Positions 18,704 to 30,902 of a stretch of DNA of 45,630 nt are shown here, one piece after another. Source of the stretch: JBCCEJ01 sp039030335 (lineage in GTDB: Bacteria > Pseudomonadota > Gammaproteobacteria > HK1). A program made the translations under genes and the position numbers. Within the stretch, counting starts at the first letter, position 1. The number at the start of each line of letters is the position of its first letter. The stretch covers positions 1-45,630 of the forward strand of contig JBCCEJ010000048.1 in NCBI GenBank assembly GCA_039030335.1, written 5' to 3'. The notes beneath the pieces are model-generated. The model ran no database searches and was not told the DNA's origin. It was given only the letters and a program-made list of their open reading frames with translations.

Positions 18704-19915
18704 GTGAGCGACGTCAACAAAGTAGTCCTGGCCTATTCCGGTGGCCTGGATACTTCCATCATCCTGAAGTGGCTGCAGGATCAATACGGATGCGAAGTAG
18801 TCACGTTCACGGCCGACATCGGCCAGGGCGAGGAGGTGGAGCCGGCACGTGCCAAAGCGCAGTCACTCGGGGTCAAAGAGATCTACATCGACGACCTGCG
18901 CGAAGAATTCGCCCGGGACTTCATTTATCCGATGTTCCGGGCCAACGCGCTCTACGAAGGTGAGTACCTGCTCGGCACCTCGATAGCGCGGCCGCTGATC
19001 GCCAAGCGTCTCATCGAGATAGCCAACGAAACCGGCGCTGACGCCATCGCCCACGGCGCCACCGGGAAAGGCAACGACCAGGTCCGCTTCGAGCTCGGTG
19101 CGTACGCACTCAAACCGGACGTGCGGGTCATCGCGCCCTGGCGTGAGTGGGAACTGAACTCCCGCGAGAGCCTGCTCGCCTACGCGGCTTCGCACGGGAT
19201 TCCGATCGATCGAGCTCACGGCAACGAATCGCCGTACTCGATGGATGCGAATCTGATGCACATTTCTTACGAGGGCAACGAACTCGAAGACCCGTGGACC
19301 GAACCTGCTGAGCGCATGTGGCGTTGGACCGTGAGTCCGGAGCGCGCGCCAGACCAGCCGGAGTATGTGTCGCTCAGCTACGAACGTGGCGACATCGTCG
19401 CCATCGACGACGAAGCCATGAGTCCCGCGCAGGTCGTGGCGGCACTCAACGAACTCGCCGGCCGGCACGGCGTCGGTCGCCTGGATATTGTCGAGAACCG
19501 TTACGTCGGCATGAAGTCGCGAGGCTGCTACGAGACGCCCGGCGGTACGGTCATGCTGCGCGCGCACCGGGCGATCGAGTCGATTACGCTCGACCGCGAA
19601 CTTGCGCACCTGAAAGATGGCCTGATGCCGCGCTACGCCGAGATGATCTACAACGGCTACTGGTGGAGCCCGGAGCGCCTGGCGGCGCAGCAGCTGATCG
19701 ATGCCTCGCAGGCAACCGTGAACGGCGAAGTCCGCATCAAGCTCTACAAAGGCAACGTTATGGTCGCCGGCCGGCGCTCTGCGTCGAACAGTCTCTACGA
19801 CGCCAACGTCGTCACGTTCGAAGACGACCGCGGCGCTTACGACCAGAAAGACGCGGAAGGATTCATCCGCCTCAATTCCCTGCGGCTTCGAATGGCAGCG
19901 AAGCTGCAGCAGTGA
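18704..19915 (+). CDS. argG: argininosuccinate synthase
   Basis: Joins citrulline and aspartate using ATP in arginine synthesis. 403 residues: the roughly 400-residue class, not the longer E. coli type (about 447). The PP-loop AYSGGLDTS (about 10-18), GATGKGNDQVRFE and ESPYSMDANLMHISYE-type blocks are intact. The start is GTG at 18704 after GAGG. The 234 bp upstream (divergent from the M20 gene) has no clear ARG-box palindrome; the only structure seen is CCCA-N7-TGGG near 18575. The stop overlaps the next gene (GTGA). Confidence 0.97.
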   Translation: MSDVNKVVLAYSGGLDTSIILKWLQDQYGCEVVTFTADIGQGEEVEPARAKAQSLGVKEIYIDDLREEFARDFIYPMFRANALYEGEYLLGTSIARPLIAKRLIEIANETGADAIAHGATGKGNDQVRFELGAYALKPDVRVIAPWREWELNSRESLLAYAASHGIPIDRAHGNESPYSMDANLMHISYEGNELEDPWTEPAERMWRWTVSPERAPDQPEYVSLSYERGDIVAIDDEAMSPAQVVAALNELAGRHGVGRLDIVENRYVGMKSRGCYETPGGTVMLRAHRAIESITLDRELAHLKDGLMPRYAEMIYNGYWWSPERLAAQQLIDASQATVNGEVRIKLYKGNVMVAGRRSASNSLYDANVVTFEDDRGAYDQKDAEGFIRLNSLRLRMAAKLQQ

Positions 19916-20241
19916 AACGGGTATTCGCGTCCGCTGACGGCCTGCTCGTCGGGCACGTCAACGCCGTGCTGCAAGCCGAGGGCATCCAGACGCTGGTCAA
20001 GAATGAGCACTTGAGCGGTGCCGTCGGCGAGCTTCCGGCGGTGGAATGCTGGCCCGAGGTATGGGTCGTAGACCCCGATGATCATGCGCGCGCCGACTAC
20101 CTGACGGGGCAGCTGGTGGCGGCGGCTGAGCAGGCCGAGGCCGCGCCAGCAGAGCCATGGCAATGTTCGGTCTGCGGCGAACTCATCGAACCGCAGTTCA
20201 CCGACTGCTGGCGCTGCGATGACGGCTCGATGCTCGCGTGA
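19912..20241 (+). CDS. DUF2007-domain protein with C-terminal zinc ribbon
   Basis: 109 residues starting at GTG 19912, overlapping the argG stop by 4 bp and so translationally coupled. The first 65 or so residues (KRVFASADGLLVGHVNAVLQ, NEHLSGAVGELP, WPEVWVVDPDD) match the DUF2007 putative signal-transducing fold, a small beta-alpha-beta domain. The tail has CSVCGE then DCWRCDD, two CxxC pairs consistent with a zinc-binding ribbon. No function is established. Co-transcription with argG is inferred from the overlap. Confidence 0.85.
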   Translation: MKRVFASADGLLVGHVNAVLQAEGIQTLVKNEHLSGAVGELPAVECWPEVWVVDPDDHARADYLTGQLVAAAEQAEAAPAEPWQCSVCGELIEPQFTDCWRCDDGSMLA

Positions 20242-20249
20242 GCGGCAGA

Positions 20250-20296
20250 CCTCGATCTCGGGACGGCAGCCTCGTCTGTCCCGCGTCCGGTCGAGG
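20250..20296. terminator. nested inverted repeat between convergent genes, possible bidirectional terminator
   Basis: Outer arms CCTCGA (20250-20255) and TCGAGG (20291-20296) enclose inner arms CGGGAC (20259-20264) and GTCCCG (20278-20283), forming a two-step hairpin between the DUF2007 gene and the convergent CoA-transferase gene. There is no U-tract, so intrinsic termination would be weak. The position is what suggests the role. Confidence 0.35.
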
Positions 20297-20335
20297 CCAG
20301 GTCAACCGACCGCACAACGGCACGAGTACCGCTCG

Positions 20336-21489
20336 CTAGTCGCTGTTGCGCCCTGCTTCTGACCTTACCTGCTCATCGTGTTCGCCGAGCGTTGGTGCGT
20401 AGCGGCGGATCGGCGGACGCAGACCGTCGAAGCTGAGCGGTAAGCCGACGAGCGCGCGATCGGCATCGGGCATGCTCTGCAACATCCCCAAGGCCTGGGT
20501 CTGCGGTTCCCCCATGACTTCGGTGACTTTCCTGACCGGAGCACTGGGCACACCCGCGCCATCCAACGCCTGTTGCCACTCGTCACGGGTTCGCTCGGCG
20601 AGTACCGCGGAGATCTCGGTGTTCAGAGCTTCGAGGTTGGCATACCGCTTCTGATTGTCCGCAAAACGTGCGTCCAGAGGCCACTCAGCGTGACCCAGTA
20701 CCTCGGACAAAGCGGCGAACAGGCGGTCATTCGGAGCCGCCACGACGAGTTCGCCATCCGCGCAAGGGTAAGCCTGATAGGGGGCAATGCCGAGCATCCC
20801 AGAGCCGCTGCGTCGCGGCTCCTTGCCGCTCGCCTGGGTCGTCGCCATCGGATTGGTCATCCAGGCGACCGCGGTCTCATATAGCGACGCGTCCACCACG
20901 GCACCACGCCCGGTCTGCTGACGCTGTACAAGCGATGCGAGGATCCCTATGGCGCACCACATCCCGGTGCCCATATCGATGATCGACGTGCCAACCCGCA
21001 GTGCGGGCTGTCCTTCGTGTCCGGTCACGCTCATGAGCCCGCCGAACGCCTGCATCAACGGGTCGTAGCCTGGCTTTCCGGCGAGCGGCCCGGTGGCGCC
21101 GAACGCGTGCAGATTGCAGTAAATGAGTCGCGCGTTCGCGGCGACCATGTCCACCGCGCCGAGACCATAGCCATCGACGGTACCCGCCCTGAGGTTCTGC
21201 AACACCACATCGCAGTGACGGGCCGCGTATTCTTGCAACCAGCGGCGTTCCTCAGCATCACGCAGATCGATCGTGATGCCGCGTTTGTCCCGATTCATCG
21301 CTTCGAAGTAGGAGCCGCGACCGTCGCTGAACATGGCCCCCCATTGGCGCGCATCGTCTCCCCTTCCACGCGGTTCCACCTTCACGACATCCATCCCGAG
21401 AGCACCGAGAATCCAGGTCGCGTATGGGGCGGCGATACTCGTGCCGATCTCCAGGCATCGCATCCCGGCGAGCGGTAAGCCAGCCGCGC

Positions 21490-21493
<4 letters not shown>
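20336..21493 (-). CDS. CaiB/BaiF (class III) CoA-transferase
   Basis: 385 residues. Begins with the family block GMRCLEIGTSIAAPYATWILGALGMDVVKVEP. The catalytic aspartate is in GTSIIDMGTGMW (about residue 172). RYANLEALN and APVRKVTEV are typical C-terminal blocks. It transfers CoA between carboxylic acids through an aspartyl-CoA thioester; the substrate cannot be read from the sequence. The ATG at 21493 overlaps the lysS stop by 4 bp (ATGA), so it is coupled to prfB-lysS, an unexpected partnership for a metabolic enzyme. Confidence 0.92.
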
Positions 21494-23004
<1,511 letters not shown>

Positions 23005-23071
23005 GATTTCAAACTTCAAAAATGAGAGATGGCGTGTACGGTCGGCCGTGCGGCGCAGCGGCGCCGGAACC

Positions 23072-24170
23072 CTAGAGCCCGCTCTTCAGACTCGCCTCGA
23101 TGAACTTGTCGAGATCACCATCGAGCACCGCCTGCGTGTTACCGATTTCAACGCTGGTACGCAGATCCTTGATGCGGGATTGATCCAGCACGTAAGAGCG
23201 GATTTGCGATCCCCAACCGATGTCTGATTTGCTGTCCTCGATCGACTGCTGGCTCTCTCGCTGCTTGCTGAGCTCCAGTTCGTAGAGCTTGGCCTGCAAC
23301 TGTTTCATCGCCTGCGCTTTGTTCTTGTGTTGCGAGCGATCCGTCTGACACTGCACGACGATGTTGCTCGGCAGGTGGGTGATGCGTACGGCCGATTCCG
23401 TCCGGTTGACGTGTTGCCCGCCAGCACCGCTGGCGCGGTAAACGTCGATACGCAGGTCCGCGGGGTTGATATCCACCTCGATTGAGTCATCGACTTCGGG
23501 CGCCACGAAGACCGCCGCGAACGAGGTATGCCGACGATTGCCAGAGTCGAATGGCGATTTGCGTACGAGCCGGTGCACCCCGCTTTCCGTGCGCAACCAT
23601 CCGTAGGCGTGGTCACCATCGAAGCGCACGGTCGCACTCTTGATGCCGGCGACATCGCCCGGCGACGCTTCGATCAGCTCGGTCTTGAATCCCCTGCGTT
23701 CACCCCAGCGAAGGTACATGCGCAGCAGCATCTCTGCCCAGTCCTGCGCTTCGGTGCCACCCGAGCCAGCCTGAATGTCGACGTACGCGTTCGAGGGGTC
23801 CATCTCGCCGGCGAACATGCGTCGAAATTCGAGCTCTGCCAGTTGCTGATGCAAAGCCTCGAGATCGCTCTCGACCTCGCTGACGGTGCTGGCATCGTCT
23901 TCCTCGCCCGCCATCTCGAGCAGGTCGTGGGCGTCGTCGAGGCCGCTCGCAACGTCGGTTACGGTCTTGACGACCGTCTCCAGCTGCGCCCTCTCGCGAC
24001 CTAGCGACTGGGCGCGTTCGGGATCGTTCCAGACGGCTGGATCTTCGAGTTCGCGGTTGACTTCGACCAGGCGTTCGGACCGGTTGGCGAAGTCAAAGAT
24101 ACCCCCTCAAGGCATCGAGGCGGCCTTGCATGTCTTTGATTCGCGCAAAAATCAGGTTGAGTTCGAGCAT
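23072..24170 (-). CDS. prfB: peptide chain release factor 2 (programmed +1 frameshift)
   Basis: Terminates translation at UGA and UAA. Read in two frames: a short first frame from ATG 24170 (MLELNLIFARIKDMQGRLDA then LRGYL, stop TGA at 24095-24093), then a +1 shift to DFANRSERLVEV and onward to 23072. The total after shifting is 365 residues, the same as E. coli RF2. The peptide-anticodon SPF (RKSPFDSG) and catalytic GGQ (GAGGQHVNRTES) are intact. Regulation is the classic autoregulation: low RF2 stalls at the internal UGA and promotes frameshifting. Upstream of lysS; divergent from the LysR gene. Annotation from the internal ATG at 23914 alone would lose the N-terminal domain. Confidence 0.97.
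24092..24107 (-). promoter_or_regulatory. RF2 programmed frameshift element
   Basis: Minus strand AGGGGGTATCTTTGAC at 24107-24092. It comprises a Shine-Dalgarno-like AGGGGG three bases before the slippery codon CTT (24098-24096), the in-frame TGA (24095-24093), and a C after the stop that weakens termination. This matches the E. coli prfB site base for base in its key elements. Confidence 0.97.
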
Positions 24171-24248
24171 CGCCCGGACCCTCACGGTGGACTTCGAGGT
24201 AACGACCGCCCGCGCCGAGCGGTCTTTGAGGGCGCGGATACTACTACA

Positions 24249-24266
24249 GTGCCCGCTTGAGGGCAC
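24249..24266. repeat. inverted repeat in the prfB/LysR divergent intergenic region
   Basis: GTGCCC (24249-24254), GCTTGA, GGGCAC (24261-24266). It lies 79 bp upstream of prfB and 83 bp upstream of the LysR gene, a suitable place for an operator of the adjacent regulator, although LysR boxes normally follow a T-N11-A pattern. A role as a transcript hairpin for prfB is the alternative. Confidence 0.35.
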
Positions 24267-24349
24267 GCGCCGACTAGCGGGTTGCCGCCGCATTAACTAC
24301 GCTTGCCGGGCGTGTCGCTAAGCGGCTAAACCATTTCCCGGGCCTCGCC

Positions 24350-25237
24350 GTGTCATTGCCAAACCCAGCCATCTCACTCGACCAGTGGCGCACACTGCTA
24401 AGCGTGGTCGAAAACGGCGGAATCGCAGCCGCGGCAGACGAACTGGGCAGCAGCCATTCCGCCGTCAGCTTCGCGCTTGCACGCATGCAGGAATCGCTGC
24501 AGCTCACGCTGGTGCGGGTCGAGGGTCGGCAGGCAACGCTGACCGAGGATGGCCTGCAACTCGCTCAGCAGGCCCGCGAATTGCTGAACGAGGCCCAGGC
24601 GATGGAGGAACTGGCCGCCAACCTCCGGCGCGGCTGGGAGGCCGAGATCCGGATCGCGTTTGACTCCGCCTTCCCGCTCGCGACCCTCAACCAGGCGCTG
24701 CGCAACTTTGCGCCGCTCAGCCGTGGCGCGCGCGTCCGCCTTCGCGAAGTGGGCTCGTCGACCGCCGAAGCGGCGCTTCGCACCGGCAGCATCGACCTGA
24801 TGATCTGTGAGCGGGTGCCCGACGGCTATCTCGGCGAGCCGCTGGCGAGCGTCGAACTGCTTGCCGTAGCGGCGAGTCAGCATCCCCTGTCCAGCAACGG
24901 GGCCGCCATCGGGCCACGCGATCTCGTGCGGGCGATGCAAATCGAGGTGCGTGACGCGCCACAGCCGCAGATGAGCAGCGCACGTGCCACGCAGCGGTGG
25001 TTGGTGACGGGCTACGACACCGCGGTACAGCTGGTTTCACAAGGTCACGGCTACGCCTGGCTACCGGTTCATCGTGTGCAGGCTGCCATCGACGCCGGTG
25101 AACTGCGGCGCTTGCACCTGACCGACGACCACGCCGTGAACGTGACCATGAATCTGGTACTGGCCGATCCCAAGCAAACCGGGCCGGCAACCCGGAAGCT
25201 GGCAGAGATTCTCCACGCCCACGCGCGCGCGCTGTGA
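24350..25237 (+). CDS. LysR-family transcriptional regulator
   Basis: 295 residues. An N-terminal winged helix-turn-helix (about 8-65; NGGIAAAADELGSSHSAVSFALARMQE, split by the turn) is followed by the linker helix and a substrate-binding effector domain (about 92-290; EIRIAFDSAFPLATLN, VTGYDTAVQLVSQGHGYAWLP). The start is GTG at 24350; no ribosome site stands out. LysR proteins commonly control a divergent gene, but here that is prfB, so autoregulation or a distant target is more likely. The effector is unknown. It is convergent with the DAHP synthase gene, 27 bp apart. Confidence 0.92.
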   Translation: MSLPNPAISLDQWRTLLSVVENGGIAAAADELGSSHSAVSFALARMQESLQLTLVRVEGRQATLTEDGLQLAQQARELLNEAQAMEELAANLRRGWEAEIRIAFDSAFPLATLNQALRNFAPLSRGARVRLREVGSSTAEAALRTGSIDLMICERVPDGYLGEPLASVELLAVAASQHPLSSNGAAIGPRDLVRAMQIEVRDAPQPQMSSARATQRWLVTGYDTAVQLVSQGHGYAWLPVHRVQAAIDAGELRRLHLTDDHAVNVTMNLVLADPKQTGPATRKLAEILHAHARAL

Positions 25238-25264
25238 GCGGAGCCGACGCCGCCTCCGGTTCCG

Positions 25265-26338
25265 TCAGCCCGTACGGCGCGCGCGTACTGCGGCGGCCAG
25301 TTCTTGCAACAGACCGAGGGTATCGTCCCAGTCGATGCACGCATCGGTGATGCTCTGTCCGTAGGCGAGGGCCTGCCCCGGCACGACGTCCTGTCGCCCT
25401 GCTACCAGGTGGCTCTCGATCATGCAGCCGAACAACCGGGTATCACCTCCTGCCATCTGCTCGGCGAAATCCCGACCGACGGTGAGCTGGCGCTCGTGGC
25501 GTTTCGCACTGTTGGCATGCGAAAAGTCCACCATGATGCGGGCTGGCAACGACGCACCGGCGAGTTGCTTGGCGGCGGCATCGACGCTGACCGGGTCATA
25601 GTTCGGATGCGTACCGCCCCGCAGGATGACGTGACAGTCCGGATTGCCAGTGGTCGTGAAAATCGCAGACTGTCCGGTCTGTGTCAGCGACAGAAAGTTG
25701 TGTGACCCTTCGGCTGCTCTGATGGCATCGACCGCAATCTTGAGATTACCGTCCGTGCCGTTTTTGAACCCGACCGGACACGACAGGCCGGACGCGAGCT
25801 GTCGATGCAGCTGAGACTCGGTCGTGCGGGCGCCGATCGCTCCCCAGCTCACGAGGTCGGCGACATACTGAGGCGTCAGGATGTCCAGGAACTCAACTCC
25901 GGCAGGCATCCCCATGTGGTTCAGGTCTGCCAGCAGCTGTCGCGCCAGACGAAGACCGTCGTTGATGGCATAGGACTCATCCAGATTGGGGTCGTTGATT
26001 AGCCCCTTCCATCCAACCGTCGTGCGCGGCTTCTCGAAGTAGACGCGCATGATGATCACGAGATCGTCGTGAAGCGTCCGGCTGCACTCGAGTAACCTGC
26101 CCGCGTATTCGCGTGCGGCATCGACGTCATGGATAGAGCATGGCCCGGCGACTACCACGAGGCGGTCATCGGCTTCCGTCAGCACATTGTGGATCGCGTC
26201 GCGGCTCTCACGTACGCAGCGCGCCGCCGCGTCGCTCGCCGGGATCTCGTCGTGTAAGACGGCCGGCGAACTCACCTCCCGAATCGACGAGATGCGCAGG
26301 TCTTCAATTTCGTTACTGGCGTGAGCTTCGGTGTTCAT
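25265..26338 (-). CDS. 3-deoxy-7-phosphoheptulonate synthase, class I (AroF/G/H type)
   Basis: First step of the shikimate pathway: condenses phosphoenolpyruvate and erythrose 4-phosphate. 357 residues, normal for the type I-alpha feedback-regulated enzymes. Signature blocks: LVVVAGPCSIHD, MRVYFEKPRTTVGWKGLINDP, GARTTESQLHRQLASGLSCPVGFKNGT (in two parts), VILRGG and DFSHANS. Whether it responds to Phe, Tyr or Trp cannot be called, so I leave the symbol empty. The ATG at 26338 is well supported. 175 bp separate it from the pyk stop, with no clear promoter seen. Confidence 0.95.
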   Translation of the reverse strand: MNTEAHASNEIEDLRISSIREVSSPAVLHDEIPASDAAARCVRESRDAIHNVLTEADDRLVVVAGPCSIHDVDAAREYAGRLLECSRTLHDDLVIIMRVYFEKPRTTVGWKGLINDPNLDESYAINDGLRLARQLLADLNHMGMPAGVEFLDILTPQYVADLVSWGAIGARTTESQLHRQLASGLSCPVGFKNGTDGNLKIAVDAIRAAEGSHNFLSLTQTGQSAIFTTTGNPDCHVILRGGTHPNYDPVSVDAAAKQLAGASLPARIMVDFSHANSAKRHERQLTVGRDFAEQMAGGDTRLFGCMIESHLVAGRQDVVPGQALAYGQSITDACIDWDDTLGLLQELAAAVRARRTG

Positions 26339-26513
26339 AGTCTGATGATTCCAGCAGGCCGGGACGTTTCGCGTCTACGCGAAGCGGCGTTCAAGCAGTG
26401 TTTGGGCGAAGATGGAGCAGCCGGTTGGCCGTGGCGTGATTATAGACGCCCACGGCTCTGGCGCCCGGGATGAATGATCGCGCGTCGAGTCGAAGACGCG
26501 TCGGCGCGCCGGA

Positions 26514-27947
26514 CTACTGCGTCCGTGGCTTCGTCGGAATCCGCGCGACCCTCAGCAGGTTGGTGCTTCCAGCCGTTCCAAACGGCATCCCGGCGGCGAT
26601 GACGATACGGTCCCCGCGATCGGCGAATCCTTCGTGTACGGCGGTCTGCGAGGCTTTGTCGACCATCTGCTGCGTTCCCTGCACATCCTCGATGATAACC
26701 GCGTGAACGCCCCAGACGACCGCCAGCCGGCGGGCCGTCGCGACGTTCGGCGTGAGCGTCAGGATGGCCGCGCGCGGCCGCGCACGGGCCGCGCGCAACG
26801 CGCTGGAACCCGATGCGGTGTAGATCACCGTGGTCGAAACGGACAAAGTCTGCGCGACCGCTTGCAGCGCGTGACAGATGGCATCGGCCGTCGTCGGCTC
26901 GGGCGGAAGGTGCTGGGCGGCCAGCACTTCCAGGTAGTGGGGGTCCTGCTCCACTTCTCGCAGGATGCGGTCCATCATCTCGACCGATTGAACCGGGAAC
27001 TGCCCGACCGCCGATTCGCCAGAAAGCATGACCGCATCAGCCCCGTCGTACACGGCGGTCGCTACATCAGACGCTTCTGCGCGGGTCGGCACGGGCGCGC
27101 GCATCATCGAGTCGAGCATCTGTGTCGCCACGATCACCGGCTTGCCGGCCTGCCGACACACTCGCACGATGCGCTTTTGCGCGCCCGGTACCTGCTCGGG
27201 CGGGAGTTCCACACCCAGGTCGCCGCGCGCGACCATCACCGCGTCGAAGTGCTCGACGATGCCAGGCAGCTGTTTCAGAGCGGCCGGCTTTTCGAGCTTG
27301 CACATCAGCGACGCGCGCCGATCGACCAGGCTGCGCAGCAAATACCCGTCCTCCGGGCGTTGTACGAAGGACAGACCAACCCAGTCGATGCCCAGATCGA
27401 GGCCAAACGCCAGGTCCTCACGGTCTTTTTCTGTCAAAGGCGGCAGCGGCAGCACGACGCCGGGGACGTTGACCCCTTTGTGATCCGAGAGCGTGCCGGG
27501 CACACGGACGATCGTGTCGGCGTGTGACGGCGAGCAGTCGGTTACCTCGAGGCGCACGCGGCCGTCGTCCAGCAGCAATATGGTGCCTTCTTCGATGGCC
27601 GCGAAGATCTCCGGATGCGGCAGCGGTGCGCGCGTTACATCACCCGGCGTTTCGTCCAGGTCCAACCGGAATTGCTGTCCCTGCTGCAGATCCACGCTGC
27701 CCTCGGCAAATTCCGCCAGCCGGAGCTTCGGACCCTGCAGGTCCAGCAAGATGCCAATCGGTCTGTCTACCTTGCTCTCGACGTCTCGAATCGACTTGAC
27801 GAGCGCGCGGTGGTCGTCGTGAGAGCCATGACTGAAGTTCAACCGGAAGACATCGGCGCCAGCTAAGAAGAGCTTTTCGATAACGCTTTCGTCGGCGCTC
27901 GCGGGCCCCAAAGTGGCGATAATTTTTGCGTTGCGATTGCGATGCAT
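26514..27947 (-). CDS. pyk: pyruvate kinase
   Basis: Last glycolytic step, phosphoenolpyruvate plus ADP to pyruvate plus ATP. 477 residues, similar to E. coli PykA/PykF. RNAKIIATLGPAS at the start, FRLNFSHGSHDDH, the catalytic lysine stretch LMCKLEKPAAL, the metal/PEP site VMVARGDLGVELP and KPVIVATQMLDSM are intact, followed by the C-terminal allosteric domain. ATG at 27947. Divergent from glcD across 296 bp. It feeds pyruvate to the PDH complex encoded elsewhere in the window. Confidence 0.97.
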   Translation of the reverse strand: MHRNRNAKIIATLGPASADESVIEKLFLAGADVFRLNFSHGSHDDHRALVKSIRDVESKVDRPIGILLDLQGPKLRLAEFAEGSVDLQQGQQFRLDLDETPGDVTRAPLPHPEIFAAIEEGTILLLDDGRVRLEVTDCSPSHADTIVRVPGTLSDHKGVNVPGVVLPLPPLTEKDREDLAFGLDLGIDWVGLSFVQRPEDGYLLRSLVDRRASLMCKLEKPAALKQLPGIVEHFDAVMVARGDLGVELPPEQVPGAQKRIVRVCRQAGKPVIVATQMLDSMMRAPVPTRAEASDVATAVYDGADAVMLSGESAVGQFPVQSVEMMDRILREVEQDPHYLEVLAAQHLPPEPTTADAICHALQAVAQTLSVSTTVIYTASGSSALRAARARPRAAILTLTPNVATARRLAVVWGVHAVIIEDVQGTQQMVDKASQTAVHEGFADRGDRIVIAAGMPFGTAGSTNLLRVARIPTKPRTQ

Positions 27948-28243
27948 TGAGATCTCGCGAAGATGGCCAGTGCGACGGGTTTGACGGCGCGTGCGGCCTG
28001 GTTGCGACCGCGCTCTCGCCGGCGATCAGATTGCCCCGAACCGGCGGGCTGGCCACTCCCAAAGACGATATCGAGGCAGTTTAACAGAGGCGTTAGACTG
28101 TCACGGCAGGTGCCTTTGCCCGGTGCCCGAACACCTGGTCGCAGCCTGCGCGTATGGGCGCCGGACCGATCTCGACCCCATACTTCAACGCGTCGGCCGC
28201 GACATCACGCAACGCGTCATCCCGCACAAATTGGAATAACCGC
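27948..28243. other. pyk/glcD divergent intergenic region
   Basis: 296 bp with no gene. Within it CAGGTG (28107-28112) and CACCTG (28132-28137) form spaced inverted arms, and GGTGCC occurs twice in direct orientation (28109-28114 and 28122-28127). A TAGACT at 28094-28099 is a weak -10 for glcD. A glycolate-responsive operator (GlcC-like) is conceivable, but no glcC gene is present. Confidence 0.3.
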
Positions 28244-29743
<1,500 letters not shown>

Positions 29744-29777
29744 TGCCGCCAGAGCGTCGCGATACCGGACCGATCGC

Positions 29778-30842
29778 ATGATCGCCGACCAGTCCGACAG
29801 GTTGGCGCAAGAGGTTGGCGAGCGTGTCGAAAGCGGGCAACCGTTCTACGTTCGCGGCAGCGGCAGCAAAGCGGGCCTCGGGCGAGAAGTGGTCGCTGAG
29901 CCCATCGATGTGACCGGTCATCGCGGTATCGTAACCTTCGAGCCGACCGAGCTGGTCATGACCGCGCGAGCCGGCACCACGCTTGCGGATGTTGAAGCGG
30001 CGCTCGCTGAAGCCGGGCAAATGCTGGCATTCGAGCCTCCCCGCTTCGATTCACGCGGCACGATCGGCGGCGCGGTCGCAACGGGGCTCTCGGGGCCGCG
30101 CCGGCCATTTGCGGGTTCCACGCGTGACTTCGTGCTTGGCGTACGGCTCATCAACGGTCGCGGCGAGGCCTTACGGTTTGGCGGCGAGGTCATGAAGAAT
30201 GTCGCGGGATACGACGTGTCTCGCCTGATGGCCGGTGCATTCGGCACGCTCGGCCTGCTGCTCGACGTCTCGCTCAAGGTTCTGCCCAGACCCACAGTGG
30301 AACGCACTCGGGTACTGGAAATGGAGCGCCGCGCGGCGCTCGCGTGGATGGATCGGATAACGACTGAGCCCTATCCCCTGTCAGGCCTCTGTCACGTCGA
30401 TGGGCAGCTGCACGTGCGCCTGTCCGGAACCGAGCCAGGCGTGGTCGCGGCCGAGCGGGATATCGGCGGTGAGGCGGCGCCCGACAACGAATTCTGGAAC
30501 GCACTGCGCGACCATGACCATGCGTTCTTTGGCGGCGACGCGCCGTTGTGGCGGATAGCCGTGCCAACCGGCACACCAGACCTCGCCCTGGACGCCCGTA
30601 CGGCGATCGACTGGGGCGGCACGCAGCGCTGGCTGCGCACCCGTGCCGACGCCAACACCATACGAGACGTCGCGAAATACCATGGTGGCCATGCACAACG
30701 GTTTGCGCCACTGGCGCCACCTGGCGACGAAACGCCGTTTCACCCGTTGACCACGGCTCTAATGCCCGTGCATCAGCGTTTGAAAGCGGCTTTCGATCCG
30801 GATGGACTTATCAATCCCGGCCGCATGTACGCCGGGCTCTGA
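29778..30842 (+). CDS. glcE: glycolate oxidase FAD-binding subunit
   Basis: 354 residues from ATG 29778 (E. coli GlcE 350); the open frame begins at 29676, overlapping glcD, but those residues are not GlcE-like. A shorter FAD-binding domain has FYVRGSGSKAGLG near the start, PPRFDSRGTIGGAVATGLSGPRRPF and VMKNVAGYDVSRLM. It ends with FDPDGLINPGRMYAGL, the family C-terminus. Works with GlcD and GlcF as the three-part oxidase. 60 bp separate it from glcF. Confidence 0.95.
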   Translation: MIADQSDRLAQEVGERVESGQPFYVRGSGSKAGLGREVVAEPIDVTGHRGIVTFEPTELVMTARAGTTLADVEAALAEAGQMLAFEPPRFDSRGTIGGAVATGLSGPRRPFAGSTRDFVLGVRLINGRGEALRFGGEVMKNVAGYDVSRLMAGAFGTLGLLLDVSLKVLPRPTVERTRVLEMERRAALAWMDRITTEPYPLSGLCHVDGQLHVRLSGTEPGVVAAERDIGGEAAPDNEFWNALRDHDHAFFGGDAPLWRIAVPTGTPDLALDARTAIDWGGTQRWLRTRADANTIRDVAKYHGGHAQRFAPLAPPGDETPFHPLTTALMPVHQRLKAAFDPDGLINPGRMYAGL

Positions 30843-30902
30843 AACTACGCCGCCGCCGACGGGCTCTCTACGCGGCAGGCGCGGGTGCACAGACATCGAG
30901 AT

